DNA of 64,000 nucleotides from Alphaproteobacteria bacterium (GTDB lineage Bacteria; Pseudomonadota; Alphaproteobacteria; CACIAM-22H2): contig WGNX01000012.1 in the NCBI GenBank assembly GCA_016124335.1, positions 1 to 64,000 on the forward strand. Direction: 5' to 3'. How positions within the stretch are numbered: position 1 is the stretch's first letter; every line of letters begins with the position of its first letter. Below are positions 42,840 through 50,185 of the stretch, in pieces. The notes under the pieces are model-generated. The model worked only from the letters and a program-made list of their open reading frames with translations. It ran no database searches and was not told the origin of the DNA. The position numbers and the translations under genes are program-made.

Positions 42840-45278
42840 ATGCGTCCGATCGCCGCCATTTCCCAGCAGATCTGGGACATGAAATACCGCTTCAAGGCCG
42901 CCGACGGCGCCCCGATCGACAAGTCGATCGAGGATACGTGGCTGCGCGTGGCGACCGCGCTTGCGAGCGTCGAGAAGGAGCCCGACGTGTGGGCCAGGCG
43001 CTTCTACGAGGCGCTAGACGGGTTCAAGTTCATCCCCGCGGGCCGCATCGTGGCCGGTGCCGGTACGGCGCGCCACGTGACCTTGTTCAACTGCTTCGTC
43101 ATGGGCACGGTGCCCGACGACATGGGCGGCATCTTCGCGCATCTGCGCGAGGCCGCACTCACCATGCAGCAGGGCGGCGGCATCGGGTACGATTTCTCCA
43201 CCCTGCGCCCCAAGGGGGCGGCGGTGAAGGGCGTGGGGGCCGATGCCTCCGGCCCCCTCACCTTCATGGACGTGTGGGACGCGATGTGCCGCACCATCAT
43301 GTCGGCCGGCCACCGGCGCGGCGCCATGATGGCGACGATGCGCTGCGACCATCCGGACATCGAGGCCTTCATCGAGGCCAAGCGCACGCCCGGCCGGCTC
43401 AACATGTTCAACCTCTCCGTCCTCGTCACCGACGCGTTCATGTCCGCGGTGAAGGAGGACGCGCCGTGGCAGCTCGTCTTCGGCGGCACGCATTACAAGG
43501 CGCTGCGCGCGCGCGAGCTGTGGGACAAGATCATGCGGGCGACCTACGCCTATGCCGAGCCCGGCGTGATCTTCATCGACCGCATCAACCGCACCAATAA
43601 CCTCTGGTACGCCGAGACGATCGCGGCGACGAACCCGTGCGGCGAGCAGCCGCTGCCGCCTTATGGCGCGTGCCTGCTGGGTTCGATCAATCTCGCGGCC
43701 CTGGTGAAAGACCCGTTCGGGCCGGACGCGGAACTGGACGAGGCGGAACTCGACCGGCTTGTCCCCCTTGCCGTGCGGATGATGGACAACGTGACAGACG
43801 TGTCGCGCTTCCCGCTGCCCGAGCAGGCGCACGAGGCGCAGGCCAAGCGGCGCATCGGGCTTGGCGTCACCGGCCTCGCCGACGCGCTGATGATGTGCAA
43901 GGCGCGCTATGGCAGCGAAACGGCCGTGGCGCTGACCGAACGCTGGATGGCCGCGATCCGCAAGGGCGCCTATCGCGCGTCGGTGGAACTGGCGCGCGAA
44001 AAGGGCGCCTTCCCGCTGTTCGACCGCGAGAAATACCTGAAGGGCCCGGCGATCGAGGCGCTGGACGCGGAAACGCGCGAGCTCATCGCCAAGCACGGCA
44101 TCCGCAACGCGCTGCTCACCTCCATCGCGCCCACCGGCACGATCTCGCTGATGGCCGACAACGTCTCCTCCGGCCTCGAGCCCGTGTTCTCGTTCAGCTA
44201 CACGCGCAACGTCCTGATGCCCGATGGTACAAGGCGCGAGGAGGAAGTGTCGGATTACGCCTACCGCCTCTACAAGCGCATGTTCGGCGAAAATACGCAG
44301 CTGCCCGACTGGTTCGTCGACGCGCAGCGCCTGACGCCGGCCGAGCATGTGGTGATGCAGGCGGCCGTGCAGAAATATGTCGATGCGTCGATCTCCAAGA
44401 CGATCAACTGCCCGGAGGACATGTCCTTCGACGCGTTCAAGGACATCTACGCGCAAGCCTATGCGCTGGGCTGCAAGGGCTGCACGACCTATCGCCCGAA
44501 CGACGTGACGGGCTCGGTCCTGCAGGTGAAGAAGGACAAGGACGCGCCGAAGAAGGCCGGCCCCGTGCAGCAGACGCTGCCGCTGGGCAAGACGCCCGCG
44601 CGCGCGGCCGACCCCTACGAGGCGGGCGGCGTGGTCTACATGACGCGCCCGCTCGACCGGCCCGAGGCGCTGCCCGGCCAGACCTACAAGATCAAATGGG
44701 CGGATGCCGAGCACGCGCTCTACATCACCATCAACGACGTGGTGACGGACGGCCGCCGCCGCCCGTTCGAAGTGTTCATCAACTCCAAGAACATGGAGCA
44801 CTACGCCTGGACCGTGGCGCTGACGCGCATGATCTCGGCCGTGTTCCGCCGCGGCGGCGACGTGTCGTTCGTGGTGGAGGAACTCAAGGCCGTGTTCGAC
44901 CCGCGCGGCGGCCAGTGGATGGGCGGGCGCTACGTGCCTTCGCTGCTCGCCGCCATCGGCGAGGTGATCGAACGCCACATGATCCAGATCGGTTTCTTAC
45001 GCGCCGGCGAAGCGCTGGCGAGCGACCCGGCCGCCGAGATCGTGCCGCTCGCCATGCACGGCGGCGGGGCCGCCCCCACCATCGAAGTGCACGCCCCCGC
45101 CGGCGCCAGCGCCGGCAGCGCATCAAGCGTCGCGGCCCTGTTCGCCGAACAACCCGCCGACGGCCCGCGGCCCCGTATCGCGGGCACCCGCACCTGCCCC
45201 AAATGCCAGGCGCCGACGCTCCTCAAGATGGAAGGCTGCGACACCTGCACGAACTGCGACTATTCGAAGTGCGGGTGA
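42840..45278 (+). CDS. nrdJ: Adenosylcobalamin-dependent (class II) ribonucleoside-diphosphate reductase
   Basis: An 812-residue enzyme that makes deoxyribonucleotides with a B12-derived radical and without oxygen. VTLFNCFVMG supplies the first redox Cys, NPCGEQPLPPYGACLLGSIN holds the thiyl-radical Cys and Glu, and APTGTISLMADNVSSGLEP matches the active-site barrel. The C-terminus carries a TSCPD-like region and a zinc-type CPKCQAP / CDTCTNCDYSKC tail. No small subunit follows, as expected for class II. Control by NrdR is likely from the palindrome upstream. Confidence 0.94.
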   Translation: MRPIAAISQQIWDMKYRFKAADGAPIDKSIEDTWLRVATALASVEKEPDVWARRFYEALDGFKFIPAGRIVAGAGTARHVTLFNCFVMGTVPDDMGGIFAHLREAALTMQQGGGIGYDFSTLRPKGAAVKGVGADASGPLTFMDVWDAMCRTIMSAGHRRGAMMATMRCDHPDIEAFIEAKRTPGRLNMFNLSVLVTDAFMSAVKEDAPWQLVFGGTHYKALRARELWDKIMRATYAYAEPGVIFIDRINRTNNLWYAETIAATNPCGEQPLPPYGACLLGSINLAALVKDPFGPDAELDEAELDRLVPLAVRMMDNVTDVSRFPLPEQAHEAQAKRRIGLGVTGLADALMMCKARYGSETAVALTERWMAAIRKGAYRASVELAREKGAFPLFDREKYLKGPAIEALDAETRELIAKHGIRNALLTSIAPTGTISLMADNVSSGLEPVFSFSYTRNVLMPDGTRREEEVSDYAYRLYKRMFGENTQLPDWFVDAQRLTPAEHVVMQAAVQKYVDASISKTINCPEDMSFDAFKDIYAQAYALGCKGCTTYRPNDVTGSVLQVKKDKDAPKKAGPVQQTLPLGKTPARAADPYEAGGVVYMTRPLDRPEALPGQTYKIKWADAEHALYITINDVVTDGRRRPFEVFINSKNMEHYAWTVALTRMISAVFRRGGDVSFVVEELKAVFDPRGGQWMGGRYVPSLLAAIGEVIERHMIQIGFLRAGEALASDPAAEIVPLAMHGGGAAPTIEVHAPAGASAGSASSVAALFAEQPADGPRPRIAGTRTCPKCQAPTLLKMEGCDTCTNCDYSKCG

Positions 45279-45345
45279 AGAAGTCGAGACGGCGCTGACG
45301 CGCCGCCGATCATTCCAATCCGTCATGCCCGTGCCCGTCTTTTTC

Positions 45346-45410
45346 CGTCACCCCCGGGCTTGACCCGGGGGTCTTGCACAGATGCCCGGGTCAAGCCCGG
45401 GCATGACGAC
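45346..45410. repeat. Palindromic intergenic repeat (REP-like), two hairpins
   Basis: ACCCCCGGG/CCCGGGGGT (45350-45372) and ATGCCCGGG/CCCGGGCAT (45382-45404), both perfect 9-bp stems with TTGA/TCAAG-type loops, as in the copy at 33.9 kb. It ends 16 bases before the next start codon. Confidence 0.8.
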
Positions 45411-45426
45411 GAGAGTGGGAGGCCCG

Positions 45427-45933
45427 ATGCAATACGCCGTCATCCTGCCCGCGACATTCGAAGGCGATGCCGCCGGCCGGATCGACGCGATCCGCAAGGC
45501 GGCCGATCCGCTGCACGGCAAGCTCGCCGCACATGTCACGCTCGTCTACCCGACTGAGGTCGAAACGCTCGCGGCCCCGCGCGATGCCGTGACGGCGCTG
45601 GCGCAGGCCGCCAAGGCGCTCGACGTGACGTTCGAGGCCGCCTCGGCCGCTTTCGACCATCACGCGGCGACGAACCCGCATCTGGTCTACCTGCTGCCCG
45701 ATGCCGTGGGCCGCGCCAATCTCGTGGAACTGCGCCGCCTGCTGCCGCTGAAAGCGCCGGGCGGCGACGATCCGCACGTCACGCTCGCGCGCACCGGTGC
45801 CAACGAGACGGCCGTGTCGCTGGCGCGCGAAGCGGGCGCTTTCGTGCCCGTTCGCGCGCGGTTCGAGCGGGTAGCGCTGGTGATGATCGATGGCGGGCGG
45901 GTCGATGTCGTGCTTGATGCGCCGCTCGGATGA
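45427..45933 (+). CDS. 2'-5' RNA ligase-like 2H phosphoesterase
   Basis: A 168-residue protein with the two catalytic HxT motifs of the 2H superfamily: HVTLVYP near residue 38 and HVTLART near residue 118. Family members hydrolyse cyclic phosphodiesters or 2'-5' linkages. GGGAGG before the ATG supports the start. The gene lies exactly between two REP-like elements; the next repeat begins on the base after its stop codon. Confidence 0.82.
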   Translation: MQYAVILPATFEGDAAGRIDAIRKAADPLHGKLAAHVTLVYPTEVETLAAPRDAVTALAQAAKALDVTFEAASAAFDHHAATNPHLVYLLPDAVGRANLVELRRLLPLKAPGGDDPHVTLARTGANETAVSLAREAGAFVPVRARFERVALVMIDGGRVDVVLDAPLG

Positions 45934-46016
45934 AAGTCGTGGATGCCCGCATGCGTGCGGGCATGACACGTTGATGGAAGCCGTCATGCCCGGCGAACGC
46001 CGGGCATCCACGACTT
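45934..46016. repeat. Composite REP-like repeat, left of the GIY-YIG gene
   Basis: An 83-bp element whose two ends form a perfect 16-bp inverted repeat (AAGTCGTGGATGCCCG at 45934-45949 and its complement at 46001-46016), enclosing two smaller hairpins. It is the same length and orientation as the element at 46327-46409. Confidence 0.85.
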
Positions 46017-46020
46017 CGCC

Positions 46021-46308
46021 TCACGCGATCGCGTCGTAGAGATCGCACCAGTCCCGGTTCGCGTCGTGGATCAGCCGCACCTTCTTCGCGCGCGGCCAGT
46101 GCTTCAACACCTTCTCGCGCGCGATGGCTGCGCGGATGTCGGCGTGCGCCTCGAACCACACGAGCCGCTTGAGGCCGTAGCGTTTCGTGAAGCCATCGAT
46201 CGCGCCTTCGCGATGTTCCCACGCACGACGCGGCAGATCGCTCGTGACGCCGACATGGAGCGTGCCGTCCGGACGGTTGCTCATCATGTAGACGAAGCCG
46301 GGTTTTAT
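46021..46308 (-). CDS. Small GIY-YIG nuclease-like protein bracketed by REP-like repeats
   Basis: About 95 residues. KPGFVYMMSN carries the GIY half, TLHVGVTSDLPRRAWEHR the YIG half with Tyr replaced by His, then KRYGLKRLVWFE and AREKVLKHW with the conserved Arg and Glu. The usual start Met before K-P-G-F is an ATA here, with AAGG eight bases upstream. An ATG in the flanking repeat (or ATG 46287) would be needed for normal initiation, so the gene may be weakly expressed or decaying. Related small GIY-YIG proteins are common in alphaproteobacteria; their DNA target is unknown. Confidence 0.7.
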   Translation of the reverse strand: MKPGFVYMMSNRPDGTLHVGVTSDLPRRAWEHREGAIDGFTKRYGLKRLVWFEAHADIRAAIAREKVLKHWPRAKKVRLIHDANRDWCDLYDAIA

Positions 46309-46326
46309 CGCGCCAACCTTTGCCGG

Positions 46327-46409
46327 AAGTCGTGGATGCCCGCACGCGTGCGGGCATGACACGCTTAGAGAAACTGTCATGCCCGGCGAACGCCGGGCAT
46401 CCACGACTT
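46327..46409. repeat. Composite REP-like repeat, right of the GIY-YIG gene
   Basis: An 83-bp element with the same 16-bp terminal inverted repeats (46327-46342 and 46394-46409) and the same inner hairpins as 45934-46016. Only the middle spacer differs. It starts 18 bases before the presumed GIY-YIG initiation site. Confidence 0.85.
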
Positions 46410-46432
46410 CAGAATACGATAGGTCTATTTTC

Positions 46433-46479
46433 TTGACAATCGGAACGTGTTTCCGGACAATCCGGCACGCTCTTTGACA
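46433..46479 (+). promoter_or_regulatory. Orphan rRNA-leader-like promoter and boxA
   Basis: TTGACA (46433-46438), a 17-base spacer and GACAAT (46456-46461) make a strong promoter on the plus strand; the spacer contains a CGGAA/TTCCG palindrome. About eight bases on comes GCTCTTTGACA (46469-46479), a near match to the boxA antitermination site, then GTGAATAGG, as at the start of alphaproteobacterial rRNA leaders. A GAAAGC/GCTTTC hairpin follows (46509-46526). No rRNA gene is present; the transcript would run antisense into the next minus-strand genes. Confidence 0.5.
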
Positions 46480-46530
46480 AGTGAATAGGAACTGATTTCA
46501 GCGAACGGGAAAGCTTGCGGGCTTTCGGCC

Positions 46531-46598
46531 GGTTACCTGATTCGCGATTTTTGGCGACAGGTTACCAGCGAGCGATTCCAAAGGGATAAACAGGTTAC
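46531..46598. repeat. Three GGTTAC direct repeats
   Basis: GGTTACC occurs at 46531 and 46560, and GGTTAC at 46593; the last two are preceded by the related strings GCGATT...ACA. The region lies between the boxA-like leader and the 3' end of a minus-strand gene. Meaning unknown; possibly a protein-binding site. Confidence 0.4.
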
Positions 46599-46603
46599 GT
46601 CGC

Positions 46604-47206
46604 CTATTTCTTTGCGGGCGCCGCCGGGGCCTCGGGGTCGATATAGCCGCGTTCGAGCGCGCGGTAGAGCGCCTCGTAGGCCTTCACGCCCTCCTCGAAC
46701 AAAGCGCGCTTCTGCTGCACGCCTTCGAGCTGTTCGGTATCGGCCTTGTCGTCGAGGAAGCAGTCCATCGCGGCCTTGAGATAGTCCGCGCGCAGATGGG
46801 CGACCGAGGCGGCGAACTCGATGAAGCGCTCGCGCGTCAGCCCCGGGATCTGCTTGTGGATGATCTCGCGGTTCACCAGCCGGATCGACTTGTCGATATA
46901 GGCGAGCATCTTCTTCTGCTCGTCCGACGGCGCCATGGGATCGGTCGTCATCGTCGCTCTCCTTCCGAACTTCCGTTTGGGCGGCGGCAGGCGCGCCGGG
47001 TCGATCGCGAATTCGTGGGCGGGAACGTGGAACTCCTCGGCCAGCAGGCCCGAGCGCGAAAGCGAGGCCGCGAACTCGGCCAGTTCCTCGTCGCGGCCGC
47101 GACCGATAACACTGGCAACCACACCGCCGCGCAGCTGGCGGATCTGGTCGATGATCCGCGCGCGCCGGTCGGGCTCGAGGCGGACGTTTGCGGCGGCCTG
47201 CGGCAC
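46604..47206 (-). CDS. Hypothetical protein, possibly a fusion of two small genes
   Basis: A 200-residue frame from a GTG at 47206. The first 85 residues (rich in Arg, Glu and Ala; VASVIGRGRDEELAEFAASL) and the last 115 residues (a helical region ending in a Pro/Ala/Lys tail) have the same host-like codon use. A strong ribosome binding site (AAGGAGA, seven bases before ATG 46951) lies inside the frame, so a separate 115-residue product is likely too. No family is recognised. It is 13 bases downstream of the next small gene and probably in its operon. Confidence 0.55.
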   Translation of the reverse strand: MPQAAANVRLEPDRRARIIDQIRQLRGGVVASVIGRGRDEELAEFAASLSRSGLLAEEFHVPAHEFAIDPARLPPPKRKFGRRATMTTDPMAPSDEQKKMLAYIDKSIRLVNREIIHKQIPGLTRERFIEFAASVAHLRADYLKAAMDCFLDDKADTEQLEGVQQKRALFEEGVKAYEALYRALERGYIDPEAPAAPAKK

Positions 47207-47219
47207 GGGGGCCCGTCCC

Positions 47220-47516
47220 TCACTTCGCCGGCTTCTTGGCGGTGGCCGCGGCCAGCGCCGAAGCGCCCTTCGCCCCGCGCTCGCCCAGCATCTGCACCAC
47301 GCGCGAATAGACCAGCGGCGGGGCAGGCGCGTCGATCTCGCGCAGCAGCTTCTGCGCTGGCTCCACCTCCTGCAGGATCGCGCGCGCGTTGTGCACGAGC
47401 AGGCGGTTGCGCAGGTGGATCTCCTTGTTGAGCTGGTCGATCTTCTCGGCGTCCTCGAGCGTGAAGTTCTTCACCTCGTCGTCGTGCGGCGAGCGGTACT
47501 CCTCGAGATATTTCAT
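47220..47516 (-). CDS. Small helical protein of unknown function
   Basis: A 98-residue, charged, helical protein (EDAEKIDQLNKEIHLRNRLL) with an Ala/Lys-rich tail. No signal peptide, membrane segment or known motif is seen. It lies just upstream of the 200-residue hypothetical gene and 42 bases downstream of the ChaC-like gene, all on the minus strand. Confidence 0.55.
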   Translation of the reverse strand: MKYLEEYRSPHDDEVKNFTLEDAEKIDQLNKEIHLRNRLLVHNARAILQEVEPAQKLLREIDAPAPPLVYSRVVQMLGERGAKGASALAAATAKKPAK

Positions 47517-47558
47517 CCGGGGCCTCCCTTCCTTCCGCGCCCGCGACGGGCGGCTCGC

Positions 47559-48194
47559 CTAGGTCTGCGCCTTCACCGCCGCAAGCAGCGCGTGCAGGCG
47601 CCGGTCGCGGATGCCGAGCCTGTCGAGATGCTCGACCGTGTTTTCCAGATAGACGCGGTTGGCCCCGCGCTGGCCGGCCGAAACGCGGATGCGCGCGGCC
47701 ACCTGCGCCAGCGGCAGGCCGCCCTCGTAGCCGGGCCGCGTGCGGTCCACCACGAAGGTGCGCGCCACCACCTCGCGCCCGTCGGAAAAGCGCACCGGCA
47801 GGTCCATGCAGTGGTACGAGCGGTTCAGCATCTCGCGGTCCCACAGATAGGCCATCGTGCGCTCGCCGTTGCCCGGCGTCACTCGGTAGGCGATGCCGTG
47901 GCACGAGCCGCCCTTGTCCAGCCCCAGCACCAGGCCGGGCCTGTCGGGCGTGCCGCGATAGCGCGTGGACCTTATGCAGAAGTCGCGATGGAAGCCCATC
48001 AGGCGCGCGGGCCTGGCCTCCTCGAACGGGAAGCCCGGGTCCCAGATCAGCGAGCCATAGGCGAAGACCCAGAAATCCGGCGCCTCGGGCGGCGGCGGGC
48101 AGCCCTCGCACGGCGCGATGCGCCCCGTCCGCACGCCGCGCCTGCCCGCACCCTTCGTCCCCCGCATCGACTTCGCCGCCGCCATCTGCGCCAT
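47559..48194 (-). CDS. ChaC-like gamma-glutamylcyclotransferase
   Basis: A 211-residue protein. FAYGSLIWDPGF near residue 45 is the substrate-binding YGSL motif, followed by RLMGFHRDFCI and GIAYRVTP; the pattern is that of ChaC, which splits glutathione to 5-oxoproline and Cys-Gly. A conserved Glu is expected near DREMLNRSYHC. gshA at 3.5 kb makes the substrate. Its ATG overlaps the transporter stop by one base (TGATG). Confidence 0.85.
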   Translation of the reverse strand: MAQMAAAKSMRGTKGAGRRGVRTGRIAPCEGCPPPPEAPDFWVFAYGSLIWDPGFPFEEARPARLMGFHRDFCIRSTRYRGTPDRPGLVLGLDKGGSCHGIAYRVTPGNGERTMAYLWDREMLNRSYHCMDLPVRFSDGREVVARTFVVDRTRPGYEGGLPLAQVAARIRVSAGQRGANRVYLENTVEHLDRLGIRDRRLHALLAAVKAQT

Positions 48195-49075
48195 CAGCTC
48201 CGCTGCACCAGTGCCACGCCCGCCGCCGCCACCGCCATGCCCGCCAGCGCCACGCCGCCCAGCGTCTCGCCGAACAGCAGCCACGCCATCACCGCGGTCG
48301 TCGGCGTCACGAGGTAGAAGAAGCTCGCCACCTTCGCCGCGGCCCCGCGCCGGACCAGCACCATGAGCAGGCTCACCGCGCCCACCGAAAGAACCAGCAC
48401 CAGCCACGTCAACGCGAACACGAACTGCGGCGTCCAGCGTATCGCCATCGTCTCGAAAATCAAAGCAATGGGCAGCAGGAAAAGCGTCGCGGCACCATAC
48501 TGGAAGACGGCGCCGGTGCGCAGGTCCACGTCCGGGCAGAAGCGCTTCTGGTAGAGCGTGCCCGCCGTGATGCCGACAAGCCCGGCCACCGACGGCCACA
48601 CGGCGGCCAGCGCCACGCCGTCCAGCGCCAGCTTCTCCCACAGCACCGCCAGCACGCCGGCCAGCCCCATCCACAGGCCCAGCCACTGGCGCGGGCTTAC
48701 TTTCTCGCCAAGCCACGGGCCCACCACCGTCGCCGTCAGCAGCGGCTGAAGCCCCACGATCAGCGCCGACACGCCCGCCGGCAGCCCCCACGAAATCGAC
48801 ACGAACACGCCGCCCAGATAGATGCCGTGCAGCAGGATGCCCACCACGATCACATGGCGCGCCTTGGCGAAAGGCGGCCACGGCGCCCTGGTAACGAGGG
48901 CAAGAACGAGAAACAGCGCCACCACGATCGCGAAGCGCACGGCAAGGAACGTCACCGGCGCCGCGAACGGCGTGCCCAGCTTCGAGCCGATGAATCCGGT
49001 CGACCACAGCACGACGAACACGAACGGCGCCGCGGCGGTGAAAACGGATTTGTCTGACTTGTCGTTCGGGGGCAT
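48194..49075 (-). CDS. EamA/DMT-family transporter
   Basis: A 293-residue membrane protein with ten predicted helices in two EamA repeats. FVFVVLWSTGFIGSKLG opens the first; the second begins around WPSVAGLVGITAGTLYQKRF. Members export metabolites such as amino acids; the substrate is unknown. The ATG at 49075 (MPPNDKSDKS) is chosen over longer frames. The DUF2125 gene is divergent across 62 bases. Confidence 0.85.
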   Translation of the reverse strand: MPPNDKSDKSVFTAAAPFVFVVLWSTGFIGSKLGTPFAAPVTFLAVRFAIVVALFLVLALVTRAPWPPFAKARHVIVVGILLHGIYLGGVFVSISWGLPAGVSALIVGLQPLLTATVVGPWLGEKVSPRQWLGLWMGLAGVLAVLWEKLALDGVALAAVWPSVAGLVGITAGTLYQKRFCPDVDLRTGAVFQYGAATLFLLPIALIFETMAIRWTPQFVFALTWLVLVLSVGAVSLLMVLVRRGAAAKVASFFYLVTPTTAVMAWLLFGETLGGVALAGMAVAAAGVALVQRS

Positions 49076-49137
49076 CTGCAACTGCGCGTAACGGCACCGG
49101 CATCGACAATAGCGGCCATGCGCGCTAAGCCAAAGCG

Positions 49138-50181
49138 ATGAAGCGCTGGACACGCATGTTCGCCTACACCATCGCCCTTGCGCTGTTCGCATGGACGGTC
49201 GTCTGGATGCTCGCCGCCAACCGCATCACCGGGCGGTTCGAAGAATGGCGCGCCCGGCAGGCGCAGGCGGGCGTGACGATCGACTACGACAATTTCGAGG
49301 TGAAGGGCTGGCCCGCAAGCTGGCGCGTCACGATCGAGAAACCTTCCGCAAAAGGATCCGGTGCCGCGCAGTGGGCATGGTCGGGCGAACGGCTCGTCGC
49401 CACGGCCGATCCGACCGATCTCGCGCGCGTCGCGTTCCGCCTGCCGGGCGAACAGAAGGCGCGCTTCGGGGCCGGCGATCTGGAAACGCGGCTCGAGCTG
49501 CGTGCCGCCAATCCGCAGGGGCACGTGATCTTCGACGAAGGCGGCAAGGTCGACCGTCTCGATCTGGAATTCGAAACCGCCGAACTCAAATCGGAATGGA
49601 CGGCCGAACCGCTTTCCGCGCGCGGGATCGCGCTGACGCTTTCCCCGCATCGCCCGGCGACCGTGACGCACGAGACCGACACGCTCGACTTCGCGCTGCG
49701 CGCGAACGCCGTACGGCTGCCGGCACCGGTACCCGCACTTGCCGCACTGGGCCGCGACGTGACCGCGCTGGAGATCGACGCGCGCGTCAAGGGGCGAATC
49801 GCCGGCACGAAACTGTCCGACGCGCTCGCCGCCTGGCGCGACGACGGCGGCACGCTCGAGATCCAGCGCTTCGCCGTCTTCTGGGGGCCGCTCTACATGA
49901 CCGGCGACGGCACGCTGGCGCTGGACGGGCAGAACCGCCCGATGGGGGCGGCGAGTGCCCGCATCGCGGGCTACGGCGAAACGCTCGACGCGCTCGCCGC
50001 GTCGGGCGCCATCCCGCCCACGACCGGCGCGCTGATGAAGGTCGCGATGAATTTCCTCGCGCGCATCGATCCGCTCGCCGGCAACCGGCAGACGGTCAAC
50101 GTGCCCATCAGCGCGCAGGACGGAACCCTCAGCGTCGAGCGCTTCAAGCTCATCCGCCTGCCGCCGCTGAAGCTCGAGTGA
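49138..50181 (+). CDS. DUF2125 family protein, probably periplasmic
   Basis: A 347-residue protein with an N-terminal membrane helix (residues about 8-27) and a beta-rich body. IDYDNFEVKGWPASWRVTI and SGAIPPTTGALMKVAMNFL match the DUF2125 pattern of alphaproteobacteria. Function is unknown. It converges on ETF-QO with four bases between the stops. Confidence 0.8.
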   Translation: MKRWTRMFAYTIALALFAWTVVWMLAANRITGRFEEWRARQAQAGVTIDYDNFEVKGWPASWRVTIEKPSAKGSGAAQWAWSGERLVATADPTDLARVAFRLPGEQKARFGAGDLETRLELRAANPQGHVIFDEGGKVDRLDLEFETAELKSEWTAEPLSARGIALTLSPHRPATVTHETDTLDFALRANAVRLPAPVPALAALGRDVTALEIDARVKGRIAGTKLSDALAAWRDDGGTLEIQRFAVFWGPLYMTGDGTLALDGQNRPMGAASARIAGYGETLDALAASGAIPPTTGALMKVAMNFLARIDPLAGNRQTVNVPISAQDGTLSVERFKLIRLPPLKLE

Positions 50182-50185
50182 GCGC

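Noticed and set aside
43014-44978. A 654-codon minus-strand frame
   Set aside because: It is antisense to the ribonucleotide reductase and shows only Arg/His/Ala-rich, non-protein-like composition.
45346-46409. CRISPR-like array from the repeated palindromes
   Set aside because: The repeats are unevenly spaced, separated by genes and built as REP hairpins; there are no uniform spacers and no cas genes.
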